A stretch of DNA of 64,000 nucleotides, from positions 1 to 64,000 of the forward strand of contig NZ_ALWX01000005.1 in the NCBI RefSeq assembly GCF_000297495.1, in the 5' to 3' direction. Under the pieces are notes generated by a model that was not told where the DNA came from, ran no database searches, and was given only the letters and a program-made list of their open reading frames with translations. The stretch's first letter is position 1; every line of letters begins with the position of its first letter. Of this stretch, positions 49,475 to 59,377 are shown piece by piece. The DNA is from Janibacter hoylei PVAS-1. Lineage in GTDB: Bacteria > Actinomycetota > Actinomycetes > Actinomycetales > Dermatophilaceae. The translations under genes and the position numbers were made by a program.

Positions 49475-49578
49475 CCCAGGTCCTCGCGCATCCCGCTCAC
49501 CGGCGCAAGATACTCCGCGTCACCCGACCTGCCCGTCCGCGGGGCCTGTCACCTCGGCGACGTAGGCTGGAGAGCGAG

Positions 49579-52029
49579 ATGAGCAGCCTCTTCGACGACC
49601 TCCCTGATGCCCTGCCCGGTGACTGGACCGCGGACGTGACCGATGCCGGGGTACCGGCGTGGGCGATGTCCGAGGAGGGGCCCACCCGGGCCGCCCACAG
49701 CGCGCACCCGGCCCGGCAGCAGCAGGACCCCGAGGAGCTCGTCGCCGGCCTCAACCCCGCCCAGCGCGAGGCCGTACTGCACCACGGTGGCCCCCTGCTC
49801 ATCATCGCCGGCGCCGGGTCGGGCAAGACGAGGGTGCTCACCCACCGCATCGCGCACCTGCTCGCCGCCCGGGGGGCCCAGCCGGGGCAGATCCTGGCCA
49901 TCACCTTCACCAACAAGGCCGCCGCCGAGATGCGCGAGCGGGTCGAGGAGCTCGTCGGGCCGCGGGCCCGGGCGATGTGGGTCATGACCTTCCACTCCGC
50001 GTGCGTGCGCATGCTGCGCCGCGAGGCGACCAAGGTCGGGATGAAGAGCAGCTTCTCGATCTACGACGCGGCCGACAGCCAGCGGCTCATCGCGCTCGTC
50101 ATGCGCGACCTCGACCTCGACCCCAAGCGATTCCCCCCGCGCGGCATGGGGCACCGGATCAGCAACCTCAAGAACGAGCTCGTCGACGAGGAGGAGTTCG
50201 CCCGGCGGGTCTCGGCTGACGAGGACGCCGAGCGGCCGGGGGGCACGCACCAGGAGCAGACGCTGGCGCAGGTCTACACCGAGTACCAGCGGCGGCTGCG
50301 CCAGGCCAATGCGCTCGACTTCGACGACATCATCATGACGACGGTGCACATCCTCCAGGCCTTCCCCGACGTGGCCGAGCACTACCGTCGCCGCTTCCGT
50401 CACGTGCTCGTCGACGAGTACCAGGACACCAACCACGCGCAGTACATGCTCGTCAAGGAGCTCGTGGGTGGTGACAAGGACGCGACGCAGGGCGAGCACG
50501 CCGTCGAGCCGAGCGAGCTGGTCGTCGTCGGTGACGCCGACCAGTCGATCTACGCCTTCCGCGGCGCCTCGATCCGCAACATCGTCGAGTTCGAGGAGGA
50601 CTACCCGGACGCGCGCTCCATCCTCCTCGAGCAGAACTACCGCTCCACGCAGACGATCCTCACCGCGGCCAACGCGGTCATCGAGCGCAACGAGTCCCGG
50701 CGCAAGAAGAACCTGTGGACGCAGGCCGGTGCCGGCGAGCAGATCGTCGGCTACGTCGGCGACAACGAGCACGACGAGGCCTCCTTCATCGCCAAGACCA
50801 TCGACGAGCTGCACGACGAGCACGGGGTCCGGCCCGGCGACGTGGCCGTCTTCTACCGGACCAATGCCCAGTCCCGCGCGATCGAAGAGGTCTTCGTCCG
50901 CGTCGGCCTGCCCTACAAGGTCGTCGGTGGTACCCGCTTCTACGAGCGGCGCGAGGTCAAGGACGCCCTGGCCTACCTGCGGGTCGTCGCCAACCCCGCC
51001 GACACGGTCAACCTGCGGCGGATCATCAACGTGCCCAAGCGGGGCATCGGCGACCGGGCCCAGCTGGCCGTGGCGCAGCTCGCGGAGCGGGAGCGGATCC
51101 CCTTCGTCGCGGCACTGGGCCGGGCCGAGGACGCGCCGGGCATCGCCACCCGCTCGCTCATGGCGGTGCAGGGCTTCACCGCGCTGCTGGAGTCGTTGCG
51201 CGAGCAGCGCGACAGCGGTGCCGGGGTCGGCGAGCTGCTCGAGGCGGTCCTCGAGCGCACCGGGTACACCGCCGAGCTCCAGGCCAGCCGTGACCCGCAG
51301 GACGAGACCCGGCTCGAAAACCTCGCCGAGCTCGTCGGCGTCGCGCGCGAGTTCGACGCCACCCGTGAGGCGACGGGCGAGGTCATCAGCCTCGACGACT
51401 TCCTCGAGCAGGTGAGTCTCGTCGCCGACGCCGACGAGATCCCCGACGACCCGGGCGAGGGCGGTGAGGCAGCCGACCAGGGGGTCGTCACCCTCATGAC
51501 GCTGCACACGGCCAAGGGCCTGGAGTTCCCGGTCGTCTTCCTCACGGGCATGGAGGACGGGACCTTCCCCCACCAGCGCAGCCTGGGCAATGCCACCGAG
51601 CTCGAGGAGGAGCGGCGGCTGGCCTATGTCGGCATCACGCGGGCCCGTGAGCGGCTGCACCTCTCGCGCGCGGCGGTGCGCAGTGCCTTCGGGGCGCCGC
51701 AGTACAACCCCGCCTCCCGGTTCCTCGACGAGATCCCCGAGCACCTCGTGCGCTGGGAGCGGACCGGCCCGCCCGTCGGGCTGGGCCGCGGCTCCGGGCG
51801 GGAGCCCGCGGTCGCCCGGCTCGCCGCCCGACCGGGCGTGCGCTCACCGGGCAACCGGCCGGTCATCTTGCTCTCCGATGGTGACAAGGTCACGCACGAC
51901 AGCTTCGGTCTCGGCACGGTGATCCGGGTCGAGGGCGAGGGGGACAAGGCGATGGCGCACGTCGACTTCGGGGGAGAGGACGGCGTCAAGCGGCTCCTGC
52001 TGCGCTACGCCCCGCTCGAAAAGCTCTGA
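49579..52029 (+). CDS. pcrA: ATP-dependent DNA helicase PcrA
   Basis: 816 residues, SF1A helicase. Walker A IIAGAGSGKTRVL, AITFTNKAAAEMRERV, DExx in VLVDEYQDTN, VVVGDADQSIYAFRGA, EQNYRST, LMTLHTAKGLEFPVVFLTGMEDG and VGITRARERLHL. The C-terminal GDKVTHDSFGLGTVIRVEGEGDK matches the RNAP-binding Tudor-like end of PcrA. Long N-terminal extension of about 55 residues rich in Asp/Pro. Frame intact. Confidence 0.96.
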   Translation: MSSLFDDLPDALPGDWTADVTDAGVPAWAMSEEGPTRAAHSAHPARQQQDPEELVAGLNPAQREAVLHHGGPLLIIAGAGSGKTRVLTHRIAHLLAARGAQPGQILAITFTNKAAAEMRERVEELVGPRARAMWVMTFHSACVRMLRREATKVGMKSSFSIYDAADSQRLIALVMRDLDLDPKRFPPRGMGHRISNLKNELVDEEEFARRVSADEDAERPGGTHQEQTLAQVYTEYQRRLRQANALDFDDIIMTTVHILQAFPDVAEHYRRRFRHVLVDEYQDTNHAQYMLVKELVGGDKDATQGEHAVEPSELVVVGDADQSIYAFRGASIRNIVEFEEDYPDARSILLEQNYRSTQTILTAANAVIERNESRRKKNLWTQAGAGEQIVGYVGDNEHDEASFIAKTIDELHDEHGVRPGDVAVFYRTNAQSRAIEEVFVRVGLPYKVVGGTRFYERREVKDALAYLRVVANPADTVNLRRIINVPKRGIGDRAQLAVAQLAERERIPFVAALGRAEDAPGIATRSLMAVQGFTALLESLREQRDSGAGVGELLEAVLERTGYTAELQASRDPQDETRLENLAELVGVAREFDATREATGEVISLDDFLEQVSLVADADEIPDDPGEGGEAADQGVVTLMTLHTAKGLEFPVVFLTGMEDGTFPHQRSLGNATELEEERRLAYVGITRARERLHLSRAAVRSAFGAPQYNPASRFLDEIPEHLVRWERTGPPVGLGRGSGREPAVARLAARPGVRSPGNRPVILLSDGDKVTHDSFGLGTVIRVEGEGDKAMAHVDFGGEDGVKRLLLRYAPLEKL

Positions 52030-52035
52030 GGACGA

Positions 52036-52076
52036 CCGAAGGGGGCCGACGACCACTGGTCGTCGGCCCCCTTCGG
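52036..52076. terminator. terminator between pcrA and the M23 peptidase gene, made of CGAAGGG arms
   Basis: CCGAAGGGGGCCGACGACCA pairs with its perfect inverse ending CCCCCTTCGG, with minimal loop around 52055-52057. Convergent genes use it on both sides. Confidence 0.85.
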
Positions 52077-52091
52077 GCTGGCTGGGCGGCG

Positions 52092-53020
52092 TCAGTTGAT
52101 GCCGCGCTCCGCGAGCCATCCGGCCGGGTCGATCGGCGATCCGCCACCGGGGTGGATCTCCATGTGCAGGTGCGGGCCGGTCGAGCGGCCCGTGTTGCCG
52201 GAGAGGGCGACGACGTCACCGGGGGGCGACCTGCTGGCCGACGGTGGCGCTGATCGAGCTCAGGTGGCCGTAACGGGAGACGGTGCCGTCCCAGTACTTG
52301 ATGTCGATGTAGTTGCCGTAGCCGCTCATCGGGCCGGCTCCGACGACGGTGCCGCTGCTCATCGCCTTGAGCGGGGTGCCGACCGCGGCGGCGTAGTCCT
52401 GGCCCGCGTGGAGGCGACCCCAGCGGTGGCCGAAGGGGGAGGTGAAGACGGCGTTGTCGAGCGGCTTGACCCAGCTCTGCGCACCGGCGGGCGCCGTCGC
52501 GCCGGACGTGCTGTCGCTGGTCTCGCTCGTCCCCGCAGCGTCGGTGCCGGTGGTGCCGGCGCTGCTGCGGGCGGCACGGGCCTGCTCGCGCTTCTTGGCG
52601 GCGAGGTCCTTGCGGGCCTCGGCGCGGGCGGCGCGCTTGCGCTCCTGGGTGCGGCCCTGGTCCTCGGCGACGGAGGTCGACGCGGCCTGGCGGCGGGTGG
52701 CGAGCCCGCTCGTCTCCTGGGCGGAGGCGGCGACCTCGGTGCGGGCGCTCTCGCCGAGCTGCGGGTCGGCGAGCAGGTCGCCGGCCTCGCGGTCCGCCGC
52801 GGGGGGTGATGAAGGCGGCGTTGGCCTGGGAGACGGCCTCTTCGGTGAAGGGGGACGACTGCGCAGCCGTCGCCCCGGCAGCCGTCAGCACCAGCGTCGC
52901 CGCGGCTGCGGTGGGCAGCGCGTAGGCCGGGCTGAAGCTCTTGGGGAGGCGGGAACGGCGCTCGAGAGCGCGTCGCTCGGCGCGCGTGGGCGGCCGGTGC
53001 CGCCCGGTGTAGTCACTCAT
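52092..53020 (-). CDS. secreted M23 family peptidase (two frameshifts)
   Basis: 308 residues after two corrections. N-terminus RHRPPTRAERRALERR, then one hydrophobic signal-anchor (YALPTAAAATLVLTAAGATAAQ). Ala/Arg-rich coiled stretch, then catalytic LytM domain: FGHRWGRLHAGQDYAAAVG (HxxxD) and GPHLHMEIHPGG (HxH). Frames break at G6 52801-52806 and G6 52221-52226; removing one each gives TPAADREAGDLLADP and QQVAPGDVVALSG. Cell-wall hydrolase acting on the cross-bridge. A promoter-like TTGCAT-N16-TAGGGT lies just upstream on the minus strand. Confidence 0.85.
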
Positions 53021-53138
53021 GAAGGGGACGTCCTCGCAGGGGATCGCGGACAAATCCCCGAAACCCTAGCGTGACCGTTTCGTTATGCAAAACCGAGGTG
53101 GCGTCCGGCGGCCGCACGACCGCCGGGCCGTGGGGAGG

Positions 53139-54065
53139 TCAGGCCTGACGCGAGGTGATGTCGGTCACCGAGGCGGTCGGTGCGCCCTCGCTGTCGATCT
53201 GCGTCAGGCGGGTCGCGATCTCGTGCACGACGCTCGGCAGGATCGGCAGGGACAGGTGGCCCACGCCGTGCATGCGGATGTTGGTCGTCGTCACCCCGTC
53301 CTGGTGGAGCGAGGCGTTGACCGCGGGCACGACCGCCTCGTCGGTGTCCGACCAGATGGCGATGACCCGGGTGCGGCAGCCGGGCGCGGGTTGGTTGAGC
53401 TCCTGCATGAGCCCGCTGCCGGGCCGCAGCTGTCGGGTGAGCGACGTCGGCAGCAGGTAGGCGGCGAGGGTGCCGGTGTGCGGCGAGCCGAGCGTCGCGA
53501 GCGTGTGGACCCGCTCGTCACCACCGAGGCGGGTGACGTAGTAGCGGGCGACGACGCCACCGAGGCTGTGGGCGACGATGTGGATCCGCTCGTAGCCCGT
53601 CTCCTCGACGATCGCCTCGACCTCCTCGGCGAGCTGCGCCGCGGCGGTCCGCACGTCGCGGGTGCGCACCGAGTAGTTCATGGCGAAGACGCGGCTGAAG
53701 CCGCGCCGCAGCAGTCCGCGTCGCATGAGCGTGAAGATCGAGTGGTTGTCGGCCAGGCCGTGCAGCAGCAGGATCGGCGTCCCGACCTCCGTGACGGCGT
53801 TGACGAGCATGCCCCGCTGCACGGGGTTGAGGTGCTCGACGCGATAGCCGTGCCGGGGGCTGCCACGCCGCGGGGCCCGGGCACCGAAGGGGTAGAGCGA
53901 GATGTGTGTCGTCGCCCAGACGACCTCGACCGCGGCGAAGACCGCCGCCTGGACGGAGGCCATGCTGCGCACGTGGTCGCAGACTCCGGCACGCAGGCTC
54001 GGCGCCACCGTGGCCGGAGCCTCGGCCGGGGCGCTCGTCGCCGCGGAGCTGGTCTGAGGAGACAT
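53139..54065 (-). CDS. alpha/beta hydrolase, PGAP1/lipase-like
   Basis: 308 residues. TPILLLHGLADNHSIFTLMRRGLL, IHIVAHSLGGVVARYYV (nucleophile) and LATLGSPHTGTLAAYL match triacylglycerol lipase/PGAP1-like hydrolases. A hydrophobic region is present around residues 30-50 but no clear signal peptide, so location is uncertain. Acts on an ester; substrate unknown. GTG-less ATG at 54065, TACTCT upstream. Confidence 0.82.
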   Translation of the reverse strand: MSPQTSSAATSAPAEAPATVAPSLRAGVCDHVRSMASVQAAVFAAVEVVWATTHISLYPFGARAPRRGSPRHGYRVEHLNPVQRGMLVNAVTEVGTPILLLHGLADNHSIFTLMRRGLLRRGFSRVFAMNYSVRTRDVRTAAAQLAEEVEAIVEETGYERIHIVAHSLGGVVARYYVTRLGGDERVHTLATLGSPHTGTLAAYLLPTSLTRQLRPGSGLMQELNQPAPGCRTRVIAIWSDTDEAVVPAVNASLHQDGVTTTNIRMHGVGHLSLPILPSVVHEIATRLTQIDSEGAPTASVTDITSRQA

Positions 54066-54233
54066 GGTGACCCGAGAGTAACTCCGAAGGGGGAGCGTGG
54101 GGGAAGGGCCGTGACGACACTGTGATGACGCCGGCCGGCGAGCCCCCCCGGTGGACCGGACGTGCTCGGTGCCGGCGCGGGGGATAGTCTCGACCCGCAC
54201 CCCGTTACCACAGCAGAGGACGGAATCAACCTC

Positions 54234-55415
54234 GTGGATCTCTTCGAGTACCAAGCACGCGACGTGTTCGAGAAGCACGGTGTCCCGGTTCTTGCCGGCG
54301 CCGTCGCCACCACCCCGCAGGAGGCTCGAGCAGCCGCCGAGACCATCGGCCAGAAGAGCGGCGGTGTCACCGTCGTCAAGGCCCAGGTCAAGACGGGTGG
54401 CCGCGGCAAGGCCGGCGGCGTCAAGGTCGCCAAGGCCCCGGAGGAGGCCGAGGCGCACGCCGAGGCCATCTTGGGCATGGACATCAAGGGCCACACGGTC
54501 CACCAGGTCATGATCGCCCAGGGCGCCCAGATCGCCGAGGAGTACTACTTCTCCATCCTGCTCGACCGGGCCAACCGGACCTACCTCGCCATGTGCTCCA
54601 AGGAGGGCGGCATGGACATCGAGCAGCTCGCCGTCGAGCGCCCCGAGGCCCTCGCCCGCATCGCGGTCGACCCCAACGTCGGCATCGACGACGCCAAGGC
54701 CACCGAGATCGTCCAGGCTGCTGGCTTCGACGAGGCCGACCAGGCCAAGATCGCCGACGTCCTCAAGACCCTCTGGGTCGTCTACCGCGACGAGGACGCC
54801 ACGCTCGTCGAGGTCAACCCGCTCGTCAAGACCGAGCAGGGCGACATCGTCGCCCTCGACGGCAAGGTGACCCTCGACGGCAACGCGGATTTCCGCCAGC
54901 CCGGTCACGCCGCGCTCGAGGACAAGGCCGCGGCCGACCCGCTCGAGGCCAAGGCCAAGGGCCTGGGCCTCAACTACGTCAAGCTCGACGGCAACGTCGG
55001 CATCATCGGCAACGGCGCCGGACTCGTCATGAGTACCCTCGACGTCGTCGCCTACGCCGGTGAGGACTTCACCGGTGGCGCGGCCAAGCCGGCCAACTTC
55101 CTCGACATCGGTGGTGGCGCCTCGGCCGAGGTCATGGCCAACGGCCTCGACGTCATCCTCGGCGACGAGCAGGTCAAGTCCGTCTTCGTCAACGTCTTCG
55201 GTGGCATCACCGCGTGCGACGCGGTCGCGGACGGCATCGTCGGCGCCCTGAAGACCCTCGGCGACTCGGCGAGCAAGCCGCTGGTCGTGCGACTGGACGG
55301 CAACAACGTCGACGAGGGCCGTCGCATCCTCGCCGAGTTCAACCACCCGCTCGTGACCGTCGAGGCCACCATGGACGGCGCCGCCCGCAAGGCCGCCGAG
55401 CTGGCCGCGAAGTAA
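54234..55415 (+). CDS. sucC: succinyl-CoA synthetase subunit beta
   Basis: 393 residues. [22 protein letters not shown] is the family opening, ATP-grasp follows with [42 protein letters not shown] and [16 protein letters not shown] cycle, ADP or GDP forming. GTG start at 54234; GGACGG upstream. Followed by sucD 18 nt later. Confidence 0.96.
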   Translation: MDLFEYQARDVFEKHGVPVLAGAVATTPQEARAAAETIGQKSGGVTVVKAQVKTGGRGKAGGVKVAKAPEEAEAHAEAILGMDIKGHTVHQVMIAQGAQIAEEYYFSILLDRANRTYLAMCSKEGGMDIEQLAVERPEALARIAVDPNVGIDDAKATEIVQAAGFDEADQAKIADVLKTLWVVYRDEDATLVEVNPLVKTEQGDIVALDGKVTLDGNADFRQPGHAALEDKAAADPLEAKAKGLGLNYVKLDGNVGIIGNGAGLVMSTLDVVAYAGEDFTGGAAKPANFLDIGGGASAEVMANGLDVILGDEQVKSVFVNVFGGITACDAVADGIVGALKTLGDSASKPLVVRLDGNNVDEGRRILAEFNHPLVTVEATMDGAARKAAELAAK

Positions 55416-55433
55416 AGGACGACTGAAACAGAC

Positions 55434-56324
55434 ATGGCAATCTTCCTCACCGCTGACTCCAAGGTCATCGTCCAGGGCATGACCGGCTCGGAGGGCATGA
55501 AGCACACGACGCGCATGCTCGCCTCGGGCACCAACGTCGTGGGCGGCGTCAACCCCAAGAAGGCCGGCCAGAGCGTCGACTTCCCCGACGGCCAGTCCGT
55601 CCCCGTCTTCGGCTCCGTCGCCGACGCGATCAAGAAGACGGGCGCCGACGTGTCCGTCGTCTTCGTGCCGCCGGCCTTCGCCAAGTCCGCCGTCATCGAG
55701 GCCATCGACGCCGAGATCGGTCTCGCCGTCGTCATCACCGAGGGCATCCCCGTCAAGGACACCGCGGAGTTCTACAACTACTCCGTCGGCAAGGCCACGC
55801 GGATCATCGGCCCCAACTGCCCCGGCCTCATCAGCCCCGGCAAGTCCAATGCCGGCATCATCCCGGCCGACATCGCCGGCTCCGGCCGGATCGGCCTCGT
55901 GTCCAAGTCGGGCACGCTGACCTACCAGATGATGTACGAGCTGCGTGAGTTCGGCTTCTCCACCGGTGTCGGCATCGGCGGCGACCCGATCATCGGGACG
56001 ACGCACATCGACTGCCTCGAGGCCTTCGAGGCCGACCCCGAGACCGACGCGATCGTCATGATCGGCGAGATCGGTGGCGACGCAGAGGAGCGTGCGGCGG
56101 CCTACATCAAGGAGCACGTCACCAAGCCGGTCGTCGGCTACGTCGCGGGCTTCACCGCCCCGGAGGGCAAGACCATGGGCCACGCCGGCGCCATCGTCTC
56201 CGGCTCCTCCGGTACGGCCGCGGCCAAGAAGGAGGCCCTCGAGGCCGCTGGCGTCAAGGTCGGCAAGACGCCGTCCGAGACGGCCGACCTCATGCGCGAG
56301 ATCATGCAGGGCCTGTCCAAGTAG
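55434..56324 (+). CDS. sucD: succinyl-CoA synthetase subunit alpha
   Basis: 296 residues. [68 protein letters not shown] and [21 protein letters not shown] (phosphohistidine His in GHAGA). Pair with sucC, one operon. Frame intact. Confidence 0.96.
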   Translation: MAIFLTADSKVIVQGMTGSEGMKHTTRMLASGTNVVGGVNPKKAGQSVDFPDGQSVPVFGSVADAIKKTGADVSVVFVPPAFAKSAVIEAIDAEIGLAVVITEGIPVKDTAEFYNYSVGKATRIIGPNCPGLISPGKSNAGIIPADIAGSGRIGLVSKSGTLTYQMMYELREFGFSTGVGIGGDPIIGTTHIDCLEAFEADPETDAIVMIGEIGGDAEERAAAYIKEHVTKPVVGYVAGFTAPEGKTMGHAGAIVSGSSGTAAAKKEALEAAGVKVGKTPSETADLMREIMQGLSK

Positions 56325-56343
56325 TCCCGGACATCCCACGCGT

Positions 56344-56380
56344 GAAGGGGGACGACGACCACGGGTCGTCGTCCCCCTTC
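56344..56380. terminator. terminator after sucD
   Basis: GAAGGGGGACGACGACC pairs perfectly with GGTCGTCGTCCCCCTTC across a short loop. Same arm sequence as other terminators in the window; the right arm ends CCCTTCGCC. Confidence 0.85.
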
Positions 56381-56502
56381 GCCATGTCCTGACGAAGACC
56401 TGACGAAGTCGGGAGATGCCCGTGGGGTCCTCGTCATCTTGACCTCCTAGCGTGCCAAAGGCCCTGCCCCGGGGCCACCACCCCTGCACGAGGAGATCTC
56501 GC

Positions 56503-57321
56503 ATGTCCCGGACCACGATGCTGGCCGCCGGTGCGCTCGCCGCCGCCGGCCTGCTCCTGTCGACGGGTGCCCAGGCGGCGCCCGCCACGCCCGAGCCCAC
56601 CCCGCAGGCCGAGGCGGCCGGCATCACCGAGCCGGGCGAGGCGGCGATGGGCTGGCGGCAGCGCGACGTCCGGACCCGCTCCCAGGTCGCGGCCGCCGTG
56701 CCCGCCGGGGTCCCGGGCATCGACGTCTCCAACTGGCAGGGCCAGGTCGACTGGGCCGGTCAGTGGGGTGCCGGCAAGCGCTTCGCCTACGTCAAGGCGA
56801 CGGAGGGCACGACGTACACGAGCCCCTCCTTCGGCCACCAGTACACCGGCTCCTACGCCCAGGGCTTCATCCGCGGCGCCTACCACTTCGCGCTGCCCGA
56901 CAGCTCGAGCGGGACCACCCAGGCCAACCACTTCGTCGACCACGGTGGCGGCTGGAGCGCCGACGGCAAGACCCTGCCCGGCGCCCTCGACATGGAGTGG
57001 AACCCCTACGGCGCCACCTGCTACGGCAAGACGCAGACGCAGTTGCGCACCTGGATCAACGACTTCCTCACCCAGTACAGGTCGCGCACGGGCCGCTACC
57101 CGGTCATCTACACGGCGACGAGCTGGTGGACGCAGTGCGTCGGCAGCGACACGACGATCCCGACGAAGTCACCGCTGTGGATCGCTCGCTACTCGTCGAC
57201 GCGGGGCACGTTGCCGACCGGTTGGCCCACGCACACCTTCTGGCAGTACAGCGACACCCCGATCGACCAGAACGTGTGGAACGGCACCCTCGAGCGCCTG
57301 CGGTACTTCGCCGCGAACTGA
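56503..57321 (+). CDS. secreted GH25 lysozyme (muramidase)
   Basis: 272 residues. GAGGAGA before the ATG 56503. Signal peptide ending GAQA (about 25), short Pro/Glu linker, then GH25 domain: GIDVSNWQGQVDWAGQ, AYVKATEGTTYTSPSFGHQYTGS, GAYHFALPD, ALDMEWNP (catalytic Asp/Glu pair) and FWQYSDTPIDQNVWNG. Hydrolyses beta-1,4 bonds of peptidoglycan; may also include O-acetyl peptidoglycan. Frame intact. Confidence 0.93.
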   Translation: MSRTTMLAAGALAAAGLLLSTGAQAAPATPEPTPQAEAAGITEPGEAAMGWRQRDVRTRSQVAAAVPAGVPGIDVSNWQGQVDWAGQWGAGKRFAYVKATEGTTYTSPSFGHQYTGSYAQGFIRGAYHFALPDSSSGTTQANHFVDHGGGWSADGKTLPGALDMEWNPYGATCYGKTQTQLRTWINDFLTQYRSRTGRYPVIYTATSWWTQCVGSDTTIPTKSPLWIARYSSTRGTLPTGWPTHTFWQYSDTPIDQNVWNGTLERLRYFAAN

Positions 57322-57417
57322 TCACCGACGGGCGGGGCGGTGCCGTGTGGCGAGACGCACGGTGCCGCCCCGCTCGCGTGCGAGTACGCTCGGGGGCGTA
57401 CGAGTCAGTCGTACGCG

Positions 57418-57540
57418 TGCTCCGGGGTCGGTGTAATTCCGAGCCGGCGGTGACAGTCCGCGAGCCCGTCCTCTCGAGGTCGGGTTGAGCTGGTGGGACT
57501 CCAGCACCGACGGTGAAAGTCCGGATGGGAGGCAGCACGC
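57418..57540 (+). ncRNA. FMN riboswitch (RFN element)
   Basis: The conserved core is visible: TCGGTGTAATTCCGAGCCGG, GGTGACAGTCCGCGAGC, GGTCGGGTTGAGCTGG, TGGGACTCCAGCACCGACGG and AAAGTCCGGATGGGAG. Upstream of ribD, so it reports FMN and switches the riboflavin operon. A 9-bp hairpin CCGTGGTCC...GGACCACGG at 57644-57666 partly covers the ribD Shine-Dalgarno (GGAGAGG) and is the likely expression platform for translation control. The tract between aptamer and ribD (57541-57643) shows no coding sense. Confidence 0.93.
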
Positions 57541-57674
57541 GGCGGCGCGGTCGTGCCGTGCGTGGTGACCCATCGCGGCCGACGTCACCGGGTCTCCCGG
57601 TGCTTCGCGCACGCCGTCACGCCCTTGGCGTGCCTCCCTGCACCCGTGGTCCGCGTCGGACCACGGAGAGGCAG

Positions 57675-58766
57675 ATGCAGGGACCGATGACCACCGAGCA
57701 GGCGATGGCGCGTGCCGTCGACCTGGCGGCCCGCGGTCTGGGCCACACGGCCCCCAACCCCGTCGTCGGGTGCGTCGTGCTCGACGCCGACGGCGCACCG
57801 GTCGGCGAAGGGTGGCACGCCCGGGCCGGCGGCCCCCACGCCGAGGTCGTCGCGCTGGCCGCCGCGGGAGAGGCCGCGCGCGGGGGCACGGCGGTCGTCA
57901 CCCTCGAGCCCTGCCGCCACGCCGGCCGGACCGGCCCGTGCACCACAGCCCTGCTCGACGCCGGCATCGCCCGGGTGGTCGTCGCGGTGCCGGACCCCAC
58001 CGCCGCTGCTGGTGGGGGAGCGGACGTGCTGCGGGACCACGGGATCGAGGTCGTCGAAGGTGTCGGGCGAGAGGCCGCCACCCACGTCAACCGGGCCTGG
58101 CTGCACGCCGTGAGGACCGGACGTCCGTACGTCACGTGGAAGCTCGCGAGCACCCTCGACGGGCGCACCGCCGCCGCCGACGGGACGAGTCGCTGGATCA
58201 CCGGGCCCACGGCCCGCGAGGCGGTGCACCGGCTGCGCGCGGAGCGTGACGCGGTCCTCGTGGGGGCCGGCACCCTGCGTGCCGACGACCCGCACCTGGC
58301 CGTGCGCGGGGTCGAGGGCGCGACCCAGCCGCTGCGGGTCGTCGTCGACACCCGCGCCGAGATCGAGCCGACCGCCCGTGTCCTCGACGACGCGGCCCCG
58401 ACCCTCGTCGCGGTCGCCGAGGGAGCCGACACGGCGCGACTGACCGACGCGGGGGTCGACGTGCTCGCTCTACCCGTGGGGGAGCGCGGCATCGACCCCG
58501 CGGCGCTCCTCGCCGGGCTCCACGCGCGGGGCGTGCGCTCCGTGCTGCTCGAGGGCGGCGCCCGTCTCGCCGCCTCCTTCGTCGCGGCCGACCTCGTCGA
58601 CGAGGTCGTCGCCCACTTCGCGCCGGCACTGCTCGGGGCCGGCGCGCCGGTCCTCGGGGACGCCGGCATCACCACCATGACCGAGGCGCTGCGCCTCACC
58701 ACCACCGACGTCACGCGGCTCGGCGACGACATCGCCGTCACGGCCGCCGTGAGGAGGGAGCACTGA
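57675..58766 (+). CDS. ribD: bifunctional deaminase/reductase RibD
   Basis: 363 residues. Deaminase domain (about 1-145): APNPVVGCVVLDADG, GPHAEVVAL (Zn His/Glu), EPCRHAGRTGPC (Zn Cys pair). Reductase domain: YVTWKLASTLDGRTAAADGTSRWITG, LLEGGARLAASFVAADLVDEVV. Converts the pyrimidine intermediate of riboflavin in two steps. ATG 57675 preceded by GGAGAGG. Stop overlaps ribE. Confidence 0.95.
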   Translation: MQGPMTTEQAMARAVDLAARGLGHTAPNPVVGCVVLDADGAPVGEGWHARAGGPHAEVVALAAAGEAARGGTAVVTLEPCRHAGRTGPCTTALLDAGIARVVVAVPDPTAAAGGGADVLRDHGIEVVEGVGREAATHVNRAWLHAVRTGRPYVTWKLASTLDGRTAAADGTSRWITGPTAREAVHRLRAERDAVLVGAGTLRADDPHLAVRGVEGATQPLRVVVDTRAEIEPTARVLDDAAPTLVAVAEGADTARLTDAGVDVLALPVGERGIDPAALLAGLHARGVRSVLLEGGARLAASFVAADLVDEVVAHFAPALLGAGAPVLGDAGITTMTEALRLTTTDVTRLGDDIAVTAAVRREH

Positions 58767-59377
58767 TGTTCACCGGGATCGTCGAGGAGCTCGGGGAGGT
58801 GGTCGCCATCGTGCCGGGGGAGGAGTCCAGCCGGATCACGGTGCGCGGCGCCGTCACCACCAACGAGGCCGCCCACGGGGCGTCGATCGCCGTCAACGGC
58901 GCGTGCCTCACCGTCACCGACCACGAGCCGCAGGGGGGCGAGGTCACCTTCGACGTCATGGCGGAGAGCCTGCGGCGCTCCGCCCTGGGCGATCTGGTCG
59001 TCGGCGACGCGGTCAACCTCGAGCGCGCCATGGTCCTCGGTGCCCGTCTGGACGGGCACCTCGTGCAGGGGCACGTCGACGGCACGGCGACGATCCTCGA
59101 GCGGCGGCCGGGCGATGCCTGGGAGGAGGTGCGCCTCTCCCTCGCGCCGGAGCTGGCTCCCTTCGTCGTGGACAAGGGCTCGATCTGCCTCGACGGGGTG
59201 AGCCTGACCCTGACCCGGGTCGGCGACGACCACGTCGAGGTCGCCCTCATCCCCACGACGCTGCAGCTGACCACCCTGGGGCGCAAGGGCGTCGGTGACC
59301 GGGTCAACGTCGAGGTCGACGTCCTCGGCAAGTACGTGCAGCGTCTGTTCACCCTCGACACCAAGGACCCGCGATGA
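58766..59377 (+). CDS. ribE: riboflavin synthase subunit alpha
   Basis: 203 residues made of two similar lumazine-binding halves: MFTGIVEELGEVV, NGACLTVTDHEP, and repeat SICLDGVSLTLTRVGDDHVEVALIP. Dismutates 6,7-dimethyl-8-ribityllumazine to riboflavin. ATG directly overlaps the ribD stop and its stop overlaps ribBA by 4 nt. Confidence 0.94.
   Translation: MFTGIVEELGEVVAIVPGEESSRITVRGAVTTNEAAHGASIAVNGACLTVTDHEPQGGEVTFDVMAESLRRSALGDLVVGDAVNLERAMVLGARLDGHLVQGHVDGTATILERRPGDAWEEVRLSLAPELAPFVVDKGSICLDGVSLTLTRVGDDHVEVALIPTTLQLTTLGRKGVGDRVNVEVDVLGKYVQRLFTLDTKDPR

Noticed and set aside
49549..51744. Minus-strand 731-residue frame opposite pcrA
   Set aside because: Val/Asp/Leu-rich shadow of a GC-rich gene; no domain, no ribosome site.
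53139..56732. Long minus-strand frame of 1197 residues
   Set aside because: It covers sucC and sucD antisense; only its last 308 residues are the lipase-like gene.
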